Source: Mycobacterium sp. (GTDB taxonomy: Bacteria; Actinomycetota; Actinomycetes; RYN-182). From it: DNA of 42,902 bases. Where the stretch lies: positions 1 through 42,902 of the forward strand of contig JAOPWU010000112.1 of the NCBI GenBank assembly GCA_025965515.1, read 5' to 3'. Each line of letters begins with the position of its first letter. Position 1 is the stretch's first letter. A program made the translations under genes and the position numbers. Positions 32,880 through 41,484 of the stretch are shown in pieces. The notes beneath the pieces were generated by a model. That model searched no databases and was not told the origin of the DNA. It saw nothing but the letters and a program-made list of their open reading frames with translations.

Positions 32880-32912
32880 GCGCTACCTGGCAGCGCGGCG
32901 TGGCGGCTCGGT

Positions 32913-32918
32913 TACAGT
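32913..32918 (+). promoter_or_regulatory. -10 element of ndk (TACAGT)
   Basis: TACAGT fits TANNNT, 31 nt before the ndk ATG, in the 70-nt gap after folC. A weak TGGCAG could serve as -35 with a long 19-nt spacer. Confidence 0.5.
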
Positions 32919-32949
32919 CGCGCACGCACCCCCACGGAACGAGGAGAGC

Positions 32950-33363
32950 ATGGCGATCGAGCGCACCCTGATCCTGGTCAAGCCCGACGGGGTCCGCCGT
33001 GGCCTCGTCGGCGAGGTGCTGGGGCGGCTCGAGCGCAAGGGGCTCAGCCTGGTGGCGCTGGAGCTGCGGTCGCTCGCCCCCGAGGTCGCCGAGCAGCACT
33101 ACGCCGAGCACGCCGGCAAGGGGTTCTACGCGGGGCTCATCGAGTTCATCACGTCGGCCCCGCTGGTCGCGCTGGTCGTGGAGGGCGAGAGCGCCATCCG
33201 CGCCGCCCGGGTGCTCATGGGCGCGACCAACCCGACCGAGGCCGCGCCGGGCTCCATCCGCGGCGACCTGGCCACGCTGACCAGCGAAAACATCGTGCAC
33301 GGCTCGGACGCGCCGGAGTCGGCCGCCCGCGAGATCGCCCTGTTCTTCCCCGCCCTCGCCTGA
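32950..33363 (+). CDS. ndk: Nucleoside diphosphate kinase
   Basis: A 137-residue enzyme that equilibrates nucleoside di- and triphosphates. The active-site His117 is in [12 protein letters not shown], and the N-terminal [12 protein letters not shown] and [12 protein letters not shown] segments are typical. ATG 32950 has GAGGAGAG upstream. It has its own likely promoter and stands between folC and mreB. Confidence 0.97.
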   Translation: MAIERTLILVKPDGVRRGLVGEVLGRLERKGLSLVALELRSLAPEVAEQHYAEHAGKGFYAGLIEFITSAPLVALVVEGESAIRAARVLMGATNPTEAAPGSIRGDLATLTSENIVHGSDAPESAAREIALFFPALA

Positions 33364-33418
33364 CCCGCGCAGCCGGCGTCGGTGCGGCGCTCCGGTCCTC
33401 CGGACCAGCCGAGCGGGT

Positions 33419-33424
33419 TAGGAT
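33419..33424 (+). promoter_or_regulatory. -10 element of the mre operon (TAGGAT)
   Basis: TAGGAT is a strong TANNNT hexamer about 105 nt upstream of mreB, implying a leader of roughly 100 nt. The 166-nt gap before it also holds a GGTCC-TCC-GGACC dyad at 33394-33406. Confidence 0.45.
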
Positions 33425-33529
33425 CCTGGCGACCGGCTGAGGGACGTGCCCGATACGCCCCTTGCGTAAGCGGGTGATGTGCGCCCGGGCCGGCCGCTGC
33501 CTTGAAACCCGCCACGGAAGGTTCTCCCT

Positions 33530-34558
33530 ATGGCCAACGCCTCGTTCCTCGGTCGCGACATGGCCATCGACCTCGGGACCGCGAACACGCTGGTCCACGT
33601 CCGCGGCCGCGGCGTCATCCTGAACGAGCCGTCGGTGGTCGCGATCAACACGAACACCTCCGACATCCTCGCGGTCGGCACCGAGGCGAAGCGCATGATC
33701 GGCCGCACCCCGGCCAACATCGTCGCCATCCGGCCGCTGAAGGACGGCGTGATCGCCGACTTCGACACCACCGAGCGCATGCTCAAGTACTTCATCCAGA
33801 AGGTGCACCGCCGCCGGCACTTCGCGAAGCCGCGCATCGTCATCGCGGTGCCGTCCGGCATCACCGCGGTCGAGCGCCGCGCCGTCCGCGAGGCCGCCAC
33901 CAGCGCGGGTGCCCGCAAGGTGCACATCATCGAGGAGCCCATGGCCGCCGCCATCGGCGCCGGGCTGCCCGTGGCCGAGCCGACCGGCAACATGGTCGTG
34001 GACATCGGCGGCGGGACCACCGAGGTCGCGGTGATCTCCTACGGCGGCATAGTGACGAGCATGTCGATCCGCACCGGCGGCGACGAGCTCGACTCGGCGA
34101 TCATCTCCTACGTCAAGAAGGAGTACTCGCTGATGCTCGGCGAGCGCACCGCCGAGGAGATCAAGATGACCATCGGCTCGGCGTTCCCCATGCCGGACGA
34201 GCCGCACGCCGAGATCCGCGGCCGCGACCTCGTCACCGGGCTGCCGAAGACCATCGTGGTGAGCTCCGAGGAGATCCGGAAGGCGATCGAGGAGCCGGTC
34301 AACGCGATCGTCGACGCCGTGAAGACCACGCTCGACAAGTGCCCGCCCGAGCTCTCCGGCGACATCATGGACCGCGGCATCATGCTCACCGGCGGCGGCG
34401 CGATGCTCGGGGGCCTCGACGAGCGGCTCAAGCACGAGACCGCGATGCCCATCCACATCGCCGACAACCCGCTGCACGCCGTGGCGTTGGGCGCAGGCGT
34501 CGTCGTCGACGACTACGAGCGGCAGCAGCACCTGTTCGGGGCCGACGACCGGTACTAG
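33530..34558 (+). CDS. mreB: Rod shape-determining protein MreB
   Basis: A 342-residue actin-like ATPase that forms membrane-associated filaments guiding wall synthesis. The phosphate-1 loop is [18 protein letters not shown], phosphate-2 is [16 protein letters not shown], and the adenosine motif is [21 protein letters not shown] 33530 has GGAAGG upstream. It begins the mreB-mreC-mreD-PBP2-rodA cluster. In actinobacteria mre genes act in sporulation or lateral wall growth and are absent from mycobacteria, so this block is inserted relative to the ndk-rne order there. Confidence 0.97.
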   Translation: MANASFLGRDMAIDLGTANTLVHVRGRGVILNEPSVVAINTNTSDILAVGTEAKRMIGRTPANIVAIRPLKDGVIADFDTTERMLKYFIQKVHRRRHFAKPRIVIAVPSGITAVERRAVREAATSAGARKVHIIEEPMAAAIGAGLPVAEPTGNMVVDIGGGTTEVAVISYGGIVTSMSIRTGGDELDSAIISYVKKEYSLMLGERTAEEIKMTIGSAFPMPDEPHAEIRGRDLVTGLPKTIVVSSEEIRKAIEEPVNAIVDAVKTTLDKCPPELSGDIMDRGIMLTGGGAMLGGLDERLKHETAMPIHIADNPLHAVALGAGVVVDDYERQQHLFGADDRY

Positions 34559-34609
34559 CGTTCCGGCCGCGCCGGGCCCCGTCCCACCGAACGGAAGCAG
34601 TAACCCCTC

Positions 34610-35491
34610 GTGTCCCGCGACCCACGGTTCCACCGCCGTGTGCTGCTCGTCCTGCTCCTGGCGGCGTTCGCGCTGGTGAGCATCGACTACCGCACCCACC
34701 GCGGCGCCTTCTCCGGGCTGTCGTCCGCCGTCGCCTCGGTCGTCGACCCGGTGACGTCGACCGTCGGCAAGGTCGTGGACCCGGTGGGGAGCCGGCTGTC
34801 GGACCTCGTGCACGGCAGCCGGGACCGGGCGGCCGCGCAGCAGCTGCGGACCCAGAACGACGAGCTGCGGGCCCAGCTCCGGAGCCTGCAGCAGGCGCAG
34901 GCGGACAAGGCCCAGGTCGACAAGCTGTTCGGGCTGGCGGGCCGCGGGGGGTACACGATCGTGCCCGCGCACGTCGTCGCGGTGGGCGGGTCGCTGGGCT
35001 TCACCTGGACCGCGCTGCTCGACGCCGGCACCCGGGACGGCATCACCGTGGACCAGACCGTCCTCAACGGAGACGGTCTGGTCGGCCGGGTGAAGCAGGT
35101 GACGGCCAGGACCGCCACCGTGCTGCTGCTGGTCGACCCCACGAGCACGGTGGGCGCGCGGCTGGCGGGCACCGGCCAGGAGGGCTCGGTGACCGGCCGC
35201 GGCGCCGATCCCCTGCAGCTCATGCTGCTGGAGGGGCAGCAGGCGCTCGCGCCGGGGGACCGGCTCACCACGTTCGGCTCGCTCGACCAGCGGCCGTACG
35301 TGCCCGGGGTCCCGGTCGGCACGGTGAAGTCCGTCGGCCGCAGCGCGGACGGGCTCACGAAGACTGCGGAGGTCGTGCCGTTCGTGAACGTCGGCTCCCT
35401 CGACGTGGTGGGGGTCGTCGTGGCGCCGCCCCGCACCGACCCGCGCGACGCGGTCCTGCCGCCCCCGCCGACGGCCACGCCGGCGGCCTGA
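34610..35491 (+). CDS. mreC: Rod shape-determining protein MreC
   Basis: A 293-residue membrane-anchored scaffold protein. One N-terminal span (about 8-24, VLLVLLLAAFALVSIDY) is followed by a coiled coil (about 65-105, AAAQQLRTQNDELRAQLRSLQQ). The extracytoplasmic beta-barrel domain contains IVPAHVVAVGGSLGFTWTALLDAGTRDGI. GTG 34610 has GGAAG 11 nt upstream. The C-terminal Pro/Ala tail ends one base before the mreD start. It links MreB to MreD, PBP2 and RodA. Confidence 0.95.
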   Translation: MSRDPRFHRRVLLVLLLAAFALVSIDYRTHRGAFSGLSSAVASVVDPVTSTVGKVVDPVGSRLSDLVHGSRDRAAAQQLRTQNDELRAQLRSLQQAQADKAQVDKLFGLAGRGGYTIVPAHVVAVGGSLGFTWTALLDAGTRDGITVDQTVLNGDGLVGRVKQVTARTATVLLLVDPTSTVGARLAGTGQEGSVTGRGADPLQLMLLEGQQALAPGDRLTTFGSLDQRPYVPGVPVGTVKSVGRSADGLTKTAEVVPFVNVGSLDVVGVVVAPPRTDPRDAVLPPPPTATPAA

Positions 35492-35492
35492 C

Positions 35493-35993
35493 GTGGCGCT
35501 GCGCTCGCTGCTGGTCGCGCTCCTCGCGCTCGTCGCGCTGGTGCTCCAGACCACCGTCGTGGAGCGGCTGGGGTTGCCGCTCGGACCGCCGCAGCTCCTC
35601 GTCCTGCTGGTGCTCGTCGTCGCGCTGCTGCGCGGACCGGGGTTCGGCATGGGAACCGGTTTCGTCACCGGTCTCGTCATCGATCTGCAGGGCGGCCACG
35701 TGGTCGGCCGGACCGCCCTGGTGCTGACCCTCGTCGCCTTCCTCGCCGGCCAGCTGGCGCGGGAGGAGGACGCGCTGCCGTGGGTCCCGGTGTCGGTGAT
35801 CGGCGTCGGCAGTGTCATCGTTGTCCTGCTCGACGCGCTGCTCGGTTCGGCGTTGGGCGACCCCCTCCCCGCGTTCCGCCACGTGGTGGCGGCCGCGCTG
35901 GGGGCCGGGATCTTCGACGCCGTGCTGGCGCCGTTCGTGTACCCGCCGCTCCGTGCGTTGTTCCGGCGGCTGCGCGGGCGGGTGGCGCTGTGA
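35493..35993 (+). CDS. mreD: Rod shape-determining protein MreD
   Basis: A 166-residue membrane protein with about five hydrophobic spans (SLLVALLALVALVLQTTVV, LLVLLVLVVALLRG, a GMGTGFVTGLVIDLQGG region, VPVSVIGVGSVIVVLLDALL and AAALGAGIFDAVLAPFVY) and a basic C-terminus RALFRRLRGRVAL. GTG 35493 follows the mreC stop by one base. Its TGA is overlapped by the GTG of a 34-codon ORF, which in turn overlaps the PBP2 start. Confidence 0.93.
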   Translation: MALRSLLVALLALVALVLQTTVVERLGLPLGPPQLLVLLVLVVALLRGPGFGMGTGFVTGLVIDLQGGHVVGRTALVLTLVAFLAGQLAREEDALPWVPVSVIGVGSVIVVLLDALLGSALGDPLPAFRHVVAAALGAGIFDAVLAPFVYPPLRALFRRLRGRVAL

Positions 35994-36094
35994 AACGCCG
36001 CCGGGAACGGTTCGCGGCCCCCGCTCGTCGGGTGGAACGGACGCCGGCGGCACGGCCGTCGCGGCTCCCGTCCCGACCCACCGATCCGTCGTGA
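35990..36094 (+). CDS. 34-codon basic small ORF coupling mreD to PBP2
   Basis: GTG at 35990 overlaps the mreD stop and TGA at 36092-36094 overlaps the PBP2 GTG at 36091, so both junctions are GTGA. The peptide begins VKRRRERFAAPARRVERTP and is rich in Arg, Pro and Ala, with no hydrophobic segment. Neither it nor PBP2 has a clear ribosome site, which suits stepwise translational coupling. It may encode a small basic peptide, act only as a translational bridge, or be the remnant of an older PBP2 N-terminus. The ORF track shows this frame only within 35780..36094. Confidence 0.45.
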   Translation: MKRRRERFAAPARRVERTPAARPSRLPSRPTDPS

Positions 36095-38262
36095 CCCCTC
36101 GGAGGCCCGCCGTCGCACCGCCCTTCTCCCCGACGCCCCGGTCGCGGCGTGGCTCCGACCCGGGCCGGTGGCGCCTGGGCCTGCTCGCGGCGGTCGTCGG
36201 AGCCCTCGTCCTGACGCTGTTCGGGCGGCTCTGGTTCGTCCAGGTCGTGAACGGGTCGCACTACCGCGCGGTCGCACTCAACAACCGCGAGCGCACCATC
36301 GCCACCCCGGCGGCGCGCGGGGAGATCCTCGACGACCTCGGGCGGCCGCTGGTCACCAACCAGACGGCCCCGTACATCAGCGTCAGCTACACCGAGCTGT
36401 CGCGGCAGAAGGACCACGGCGTCGGCGTCCTCACCCGGCTCGCGCCCATCGTCGGGCAGCCGGTGGCCGACCTGGAGGCCAAGATCCGGCCGTGCGGCCC
36501 GAAGGTGGCGCAGCCGTGCTGGAACGGCTCGCCGTACCAGCCGGTCCCGGTACTCGAGCCGGCGAGCCCGCAGCAGGCCCTCGCCATCAGCGAGCACAGC
36601 GAGCTGTTCCCGGGCGTGACGACCGGCGTGCAGGCCGTGCGCGCGTACCCGGCGGGCGCGCTGGCGGCCAACAGCCTGGGGTACCTCTCGCCCGTGTCGA
36701 TCGCGGACCGCAAGGACCCTCGGCTGGCCCAGCTGCCGGACTCCGACCTCGTCGGGCGGACCGGCCTGGAGTCGGTCTACGACCCGGTGCTGCGCGGCAC
36801 CGACGGCGTGCAGACCGTGAGCGTCGACCACCTCGGCGCCGTGACCGGCGTCGTGTCCAACGCGCCCCCGCAGGGCGGCGACCACGTCGTGCTGTCCCTC
36901 GACGAGGGCGTGCAGTCCGCGCTGGAGCACGCGCTGGTGGACGCCATGCACAGCTCCGGCACGGCCACGACGGCCTCGGGGGTGGTCCTCGACCCCAAGA
37001 CCGGGCACATCGTGGCGCTGGCCAGCGTCCCGTCGTACGACCCGTCGCTGTTCGTCGGCGGCATCTCCTCCGCGGCGTACGCGCAGCTGAACAGCGCGCA
37101 GGCCGGGCTCCCGCTCATCAACCGGGCGGTCGCCGGGCAGTACGCGCCCGGCTCCACCTTCAAGATCGTGGGCACGACCGCCGCCCTGACCTCCGGGCAG
37201 GCCGGCCCCAACTCGATCATCTCCTGCCCCACGTCGTTCCAGGTGGGCACGCAGAACTTCCGGAACTTCGAGGGGGAGGGCTTCGGCCCGATGAACCTCG
37301 CCCGGGCGCTGCAGGTCTCCTGCGACACGGTGTTCTACCAGCTGGCCTACGCCGACTGGCAGTCCGACGAGCGCAAGCTGCAGGCCAAGCCCCCACAGTC
37401 GGCGGACGAGGTGTTCGCCAGGACGGCCCGCGAGTTCGGCTTCGGCGCCCCGACCGGCGTGGACCTCACCGAGGACACCGCCGGATCGATCCTCGACCGC
37501 GCCGGGAAGACCGCCTACTGGAACGCCACGAAGGAGGACGCCTGCAAGGGTGCGCAGACGCAACCCAAGGGCAGCTACATCCAGCAGCTGGATGCCGAGA
37601 ACTGCACGTCCGGGAACGTGTACCGCGGTGGTGACGCCGTGCAGTTCGCCATCGGCCAGGGCGACGTGACCGTCAGCCCGCTGCAGCTCGCCGTGGCATA
37701 CGCCGCCGTCGCCAACGGCGGGACGGTCTTCAGCCCCCGCCTGGCCAAGGCGATCGTCGACACCAACGGCAAGCTGGTGCGGACCGTCGACGCCCCGGTG
37801 GTGCGGCACGTCGCGGCGAACCCCGCGACGCTGTCCTACATCCGCGACGCGCTCGTCAGCGTGGTCAACGGTGGCACCGCGGCCGGGGTCTTCACCGGGC
37901 TGCCGGTGCAGGTCGCGGGCAAGACGGGCACCGCGGAGACGGCGACCGACGGCGACACCTCGTGGTTCGCGAGCTTCGCGCCCGCCAACGACCCGCAGTA
38001 CGTCGTCGTGATCGACGTGCCGCACAGCGGCCAGGGCGCCCTGTTCGCCGCGCCCGCCGTCCGCGAGGTCTACGACGCGATCTACGGCAGCCGCGGGGTC
38101 GCGCCGGTGCTGGCCAACGGCCAGCTGCCCACCACGCTGCCGACGGTCGCCCCGGACGGCACGGTCGGCCAGCCGCAGCTGCCCGCGCCGCCGGGCGCCG
38201 GTGCCTACCAGGTGACGCCCGCGGCGGCCCCGGGCCGCCGGGCGGGGACGGTCGGGCCGTGA
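36091..38262 (+). CDS. mrdA: Penicillin-binding protein 2 (class B transpeptidase)
   Basis: A 723-residue peptidoglycan transpeptidase that pairs with RodA. A short basic N-terminus precedes one membrane anchor (about 28-50, LGLLAAVVGALVLTLFGRLWFV), then the dimerisation/pedestal region (ARGEILDDLGRPLVTN). Catalytic motifs are STFK (S355-K358), SCD (410-412) and KTG (611-613). A Cys pair region (EDACKGAQ, ENCTSGN) sits in the transpeptidase domain, and the C-terminus is Pro/Ala-rich. GTG 36091 is the last usable start in the frame before the anchor; the ORF-track start at 35812 lies in mreD. The stop overlaps the rodA start as GTGA. Confidence 0.95.
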   Translation: MTPRRPAVAPPFSPTPRSRRGSDPGRWRLGLLAAVVGALVLTLFGRLWFVQVVNGSHYRAVALNNRERTIATPAARGEILDDLGRPLVTNQTAPYISVSYTELSRQKDHGVGVLTRLAPIVGQPVADLEAKIRPCGPKVAQPCWNGSPYQPVPVLEPASPQQALAISEHSELFPGVTTGVQAVRAYPAGALAANSLGYLSPVSIADRKDPRLAQLPDSDLVGRTGLESVYDPVLRGTDGVQTVSVDHLGAVTGVVSNAPPQGGDHVVLSLDEGVQSALEHALVDAMHSSGTATTASGVVLDPKTGHIVALASVPSYDPSLFVGGISSAAYAQLNSAQAGLPLINRAVAGQYAPGSTFKIVGTTAALTSGQAGPNSIISCPTSFQVGTQNFRNFEGEGFGPMNLARALQVSCDTVFYQLAYADWQSDERKLQAKPPQSADEVFARTAREFGFGAPTGVDLTEDTAGSILDRAGKTAYWNATKEDACKGAQTQPKGSYIQQLDAENCTSGNVYRGGDAVQFAIGQGDVTVSPLQLAVAYAAVANGGTVFSPRLAKAIVDTNGKLVRTVDAPVVRHVAANPATLSYIRDALVSVVNGGTAAGVFTGLPVQVAGKTGTAETATDGDTSWFASFAPANDPQYVVVIDVPHSGQGALFAAPAVREVYDAIYGSRGVAPVLANGQLPTTLPTVAPDGTVGQPQLPAPPGAGAYQVTPAAAPGRRAGTVGP

Positions 38263-39464
38263 CCGACTGGGTGCCCGTCGGGCAGTCGGTGCGCCAGGCG
38301 CCGTACGCCCACCGGCGGCGCCGGCTCATCAGCCGGGTGTGGGACCGCGACAGTCCCCTGCGGCACCTCGACGGCGTCCTCGTGGTGGCCGTGCTCCTGC
38401 TGTCGGTGCTGGGCTGCCTGCTGGTGTGGTCCGCCACGCGGCAGCGCGCGATCGACGCGGGGGGCGACCCGCAGGCCTACCTGAAGAAGGACGTCCTCAA
38501 CCTGGTCCTGGGGCTCTCGCTCGCCGCGGGGACGGCGCTCATCGACTACCGGACGCTGCGGGCGTACGCCCCGGTGCTGTACGTCGGTTCCCTGCTCGGG
38601 TTGCTGGCGGTGCTCACGCCGCTGGGGTCGACCATCAACGGCGCGCACTCGTGGATCGTCGTGGGGGGCGGTTTCGAGCTGCAACCCGCGGAGTTCGCCA
38701 AGATCGCCCTGATCGTCGGCATGGCCATGCTGCTCGGTGAGCGGCGGGACAACGAGCTGGGGCCCCGCGACGGCGACGTCGTGGCCGTGCTGGGGCTCGC
38801 CGCGGTGCCCATGATCCTGATCATGCTGCAGCCGGACTTCGGCACCACGATGGTCTTCGTCGCGATCATCCTCGGCGTCCTCGCCGTGTCCGGCGCCCCC
38901 GCCCGGTGGGTCTGGGGGCTTATCACCGTCGGGGTGGTGTTCGTGGCCCTGGTGCTCAGCCTGCACCTGCTGAAGCCGTATCAGGAGGCCCGGCTCACCA
39001 ACTTCGCGCACCCGAACGCGGCGACCTCCTCGACGGGCTACAACGTCGACCAGGCGAAGACGGCGATCGGCTCCGGCGGTCTGCTCGGCAAGGGCCTGTT
39101 CCACGGCACGCAGACCGCGGGCAACTTCGTCCCCGAGCAGCAGACCGACTTCGTGTTCACCGTCGCGGGGGAGGAGCTGGGCTTCGCCGGCGCCGGCCTC
39201 ATCGTGGGCCTCCTGGGCGTCGTGCTGTTCCGCGCCTGGTGGATCGCGCGCGGCGCCGCCGACCTCTTCGGGAGGATCGTCGGGGCGGGCGTGGTCACCT
39301 GGTTCGGGTTCCAGGCATTCATCAATATCGGCATGACGCTGGGCATCACGCCGGTGACGGGCCTGCCGCTGCCGTTCGTCTCGTACGGCGGTTCGGCGAC
39401 CTTCGTCAACATGATCGCGGTCGGGCTGCTGCTCAACGTGCACCGGGGCTCCCGGCGCAGCTGA
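38259..39464 (+). CDS. rodA: Peptidoglycan glycosyltransferase RodA (SEDS family)
   Basis: A 401-residue polytopic membrane protein (about 10 spans) that polymerises lipid II with PBP2. SEDS landmarks are LQPAEFAKIALIVGMAMLL, LQPDFGTTMVFVAIILGVL, QAKTAIGSGGLLGKGLFHGTQTAGNFVPEQQTDFVFTVAGEELGF, and LPFVSYGGSATFVNMIAVGLLL. A basic cytoplasmic N-terminus of about 35 residues precedes the first span. GTG 38259 overlaps the PBP2 stop. A hairpin 4 nt after its stop probably ends the operon. Confidence 0.96.
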   Translation: MTDWVPVGQSVRQAPYAHRRRRLISRVWDRDSPLRHLDGVLVVAVLLLSVLGCLLVWSATRQRAIDAGGDPQAYLKKDVLNLVLGLSLAAGTALIDYRTLRAYAPVLYVGSLLGLLAVLTPLGSTINGAHSWIVVGGGFELQPAEFAKIALIVGMAMLLGERRDNELGPRDGDVVAVLGLAAVPMILIMLQPDFGTTMVFVAIILGVLAVSGAPARWVWGLITVGVVFVALVLSLHLLKPYQEARLTNFAHPNAATSSTGYNVDQAKTAIGSGGLLGKGLFHGTQTAGNFVPEQQTDFVFTVAGEELGFAGAGLIVGLLGVVLFRAWWIARGAADLFGRIVGAGVVTWFGFQAFINIGMTLGITPVTGLPLPFVSYGGSATFVNMIAVGLLLNVHRGSRRS

Positions 39465-39467
39465 CGC

Positions 39468-39484
39468 CGCCCACGGCGTGGGCG
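39468..39484 (+). terminator. Hairpin after rodA
   Basis: CGCCCAC-GGC-GTGGGCG forms a 7-bp stem with a 3-nt loop starting 4 nt after the TGA. There is no U-tract. It lies just before the leaderless promoter of the next gene and likely ends the mre operon. Confidence 0.5.
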
Positions 39485-39495
39485 CCGCGCGGACG

Positions 39496-39501
39496 TACTG
39501 T
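39496..39501 (+). promoter_or_regulatory. Leaderless-type -10 (TACTGT) of the radical-SAM gene
   Basis: TACTGT ends 6 nt before ATG 39508, and no ribosome site precedes the ATG. This predicts a leaderless mRNA separate from the mre operon. Confidence 0.55.
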
Positions 39502-39507
39502 TGACGC

Positions 39508-41484
39508 ATGCCTGTTGCGAGCGTCTTCGACCGCCTCGAACCGCTGCTCCCGCGGGTCACCAAGCCGGTCCAGTACGTGGGCGGTGAACTCAACGCCACG
39601 TCCAAGGAGTGGGAGTGCGGCGGGGAGCACACCGTCCGCTGGGCGCTGATGTACCCGGACGCCTACGAGGTGGGGCTGCCCAACCAGGGCCTCATGATCC
39701 TGTACGAGATCCTCAACGAGCGGGCCGACGCCCTCGCGGAGCGCACGTACAGCGTCTGGCCCGATCTCGAGGCGCTGATGCGGGAGCACGGCGTCCCGCA
39801 GTTCACGGTCGACAGTCACCGGCCGGTCGGCGCCTTCGACCTGTTCGGGATCAGCTTCTCGACCGAGCTCGGGTACACGAACCTGCTGACCGCGCTGGAC
39901 CTCGCAGGCATCCCGCTGCACGCGGCCGCGCGCACCGACGACGACCCCGTCGTCGTCGCCGGCGGGCACGCCGCGTTCAACCCCGAGCCGATCGCCGACT
40001 TCGTCGACGCCGTCGTGCTCGGGGACGGCGAGGAGGCGGTGCTGCGCATCACCGACCTGGTGGCCGACTGGAAGCGTTCCGGCCGGCCGGGTGGCCGGGA
40101 GGGGCTGCTGCTGACGCTGGCCCGCACGGGCGTCGCCTACATCCCCGCCTTCTACGCGCCCACCTACGCGGCCGACGGGCGGCTGCTCAGCACCCGCCCC
40201 ACCCGGCCCGAGGTGCCGGCGACGGTCTCCAAGCACACGCTGATGGAGCTCGACAACTGGCCGTACCCGAAGGCGCCGCTCGTGCCGCTGGCCGAGACGG
40301 TGCACGAGCGGGCGAGCGTCGAGATCTTCCGCGGCTGCACCCGTGGCTGCCGCTTCTGCCAGGCGGGGATGATCACCCGTCCGGTGCGCGAGCGCTCCGT
40401 CACGACGATCGGCGCCATGGTCCAGGCCGGCATCGAGGCCACGGGGTACAACGAGGTGGGCCTGCTCAGCCTGTCCAGCGCCGACCACAGCGAGATCGCC
40501 GAGATCGCGAAGGGGCTGGCCGACCGGTACACCGGCACCGCGACGTCCCTGTCCCTGCCGAGCACCCGCGTGGACGCGTTCAACGTCGACCTGGCCGAGG
40601 AGCTGTCGCGCAACGGGCGCCGCTCCGGCCTCACCTTCGCCCCCGAGGGTGGCAGCCCCCGGCTGCGCCGCGTGATCAACAAGACGGTCAGCGACGAGGA
40701 CCTCGTCCGCACCGTCAGCGCCGCATTCAGCCGTGGCTGGCAGCAGGTGAAGCTCTACTTCATGTGCGGGTTGCCGACCGAGACCGACGAGGACGTGCTC
40801 GGCATCGCGACGCTCGCCAAGGAGGCGGTGGCCGCCGGCCGGGTCGCCTCCGGCGGCCGCCCGGTCAAGGTCACGGTGAGCGTCGGCGGCTTCGTGCCGA
40901 AGCCGCACACGCCGTTCCAGTGGGCGGGGCAGCTGTCCTGGCAGGAGACCGACCGCCGGCTGCGGCTGCTGCGCGACGCCATCGGCCGCGACCGCTCCAT
41001 CGGCTACCGCTACCACGACGGCCGGCCCGGGACCGTCGAGGGCCTGCTGGCCCGCGGCGACCGCCGCGTCGGCGCCGTGATCCACCGCGTGTGGGAGCAG
41101 GGCCAGCGGTTCGACGGCTGGAGCGAGTACTTCTCCTTCGAGCGCTGGGAGGCGGCCTGCGGCGAGGTGCTGGAGCCGCTGGGCGTCAGCCTCGACTGGT
41201 TCACCACCCGCGAGCGGGCCGAGCGCGAGGTGCTCCCCTGGGACCACCTGAGCGCCGGGCTGGACCGGGACTGGCTGTGGTCGGACTGGCAGGAGGCCCT
41301 GGAGTCCAAGGAGTTGGACGACTGCCGCTGGACCCCCTGCTACGACTGCGGCGTGTGCCCCGACATGGGCACGGAGATCCAGATCGGCCCCACGGGCCGG
41401 ACCCTGCTGCCGATCACGCCCGTCTCCGAGGGGCTGCCGGCGCCGCGCAGCCGCCCGGTGGGCACGCCCGCCGGGACCGCCTGA
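39508..41484 (+). CDS. B12-binding/radical SAM protein, TIGR03960 type
   Basis: A 658-residue protein. The N-terminal region (about 40-200) resembles a cobalamin-binding Rossmann domain (LMYPDAYEVGLPNQGLMILYEILN, VDAVVLGDGEEAVLRI). The radical-SAM core carries CX3CX2C at C277, C281 and C284 (CTRGCRFCQAG), and the downstream barrel includes FAPEGGSPRLRRVINK. A C-terminal Cys cluster (TPCYDCGVCPDMG) could hold a second metal site. The protein family is widespread but, to my knowledge, has no established reaction. Its stop overlaps the start of its usual partner, the DUF2344 protein. Together they precede rne, as in Streptomyces. Confidence 0.93.
   Translation: MPVASVFDRLEPLLPRVTKPVQYVGGELNATSKEWECGGEHTVRWALMYPDAYEVGLPNQGLMILYEILNERADALAERTYSVWPDLEALMREHGVPQFTVDSHRPVGAFDLFGISFSTELGYTNLLTALDLAGIPLHAAARTDDDPVVVAGGHAAFNPEPIADFVDAVVLGDGEEAVLRITDLVADWKRSGRPGGREGLLLTLARTGVAYIPAFYAPTYAADGRLLSTRPTRPEVPATVSKHTLMELDNWPYPKAPLVPLAETVHERASVEIFRGCTRGCRFCQAGMITRPVRERSVTTIGAMVQAGIEATGYNEVGLLSLSSADHSEIAEIAKGLADRYTGTATSLSLPSTRVDAFNVDLAEELSRNGRRSGLTFAPEGGSPRLRRVINKTVSDEDLVRTVSAAFSRGWQQVKLYFMCGLPTETDEDVLGIATLAKEAVAAGRVASGGRPVKVTVSVGGFVPKPHTPFQWAGQLSWQETDRRLRLLRDAIGRDRSIGYRYHDGRPGTVEGLLARGDRRVGAVIHRVWEQGQRFDGWSEYFSFERWEAACGEVLEPLGVSLDWFTTRERAEREVLPWDHLSAGLDRDWLWSDWQEALESKELDDCRWTPCYDCGVCPDMGTEIQIGPTGRTLLPITPVSEGLPAPRSRPVGTPAGTA

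Noticed and set aside
33394-33406. GGTCC-TCC-GGACC dyad after ndk as a terminator
   Set aside because: It has only a 5-bp stem and no U-tract; too weak to call with the mreB promoter following.
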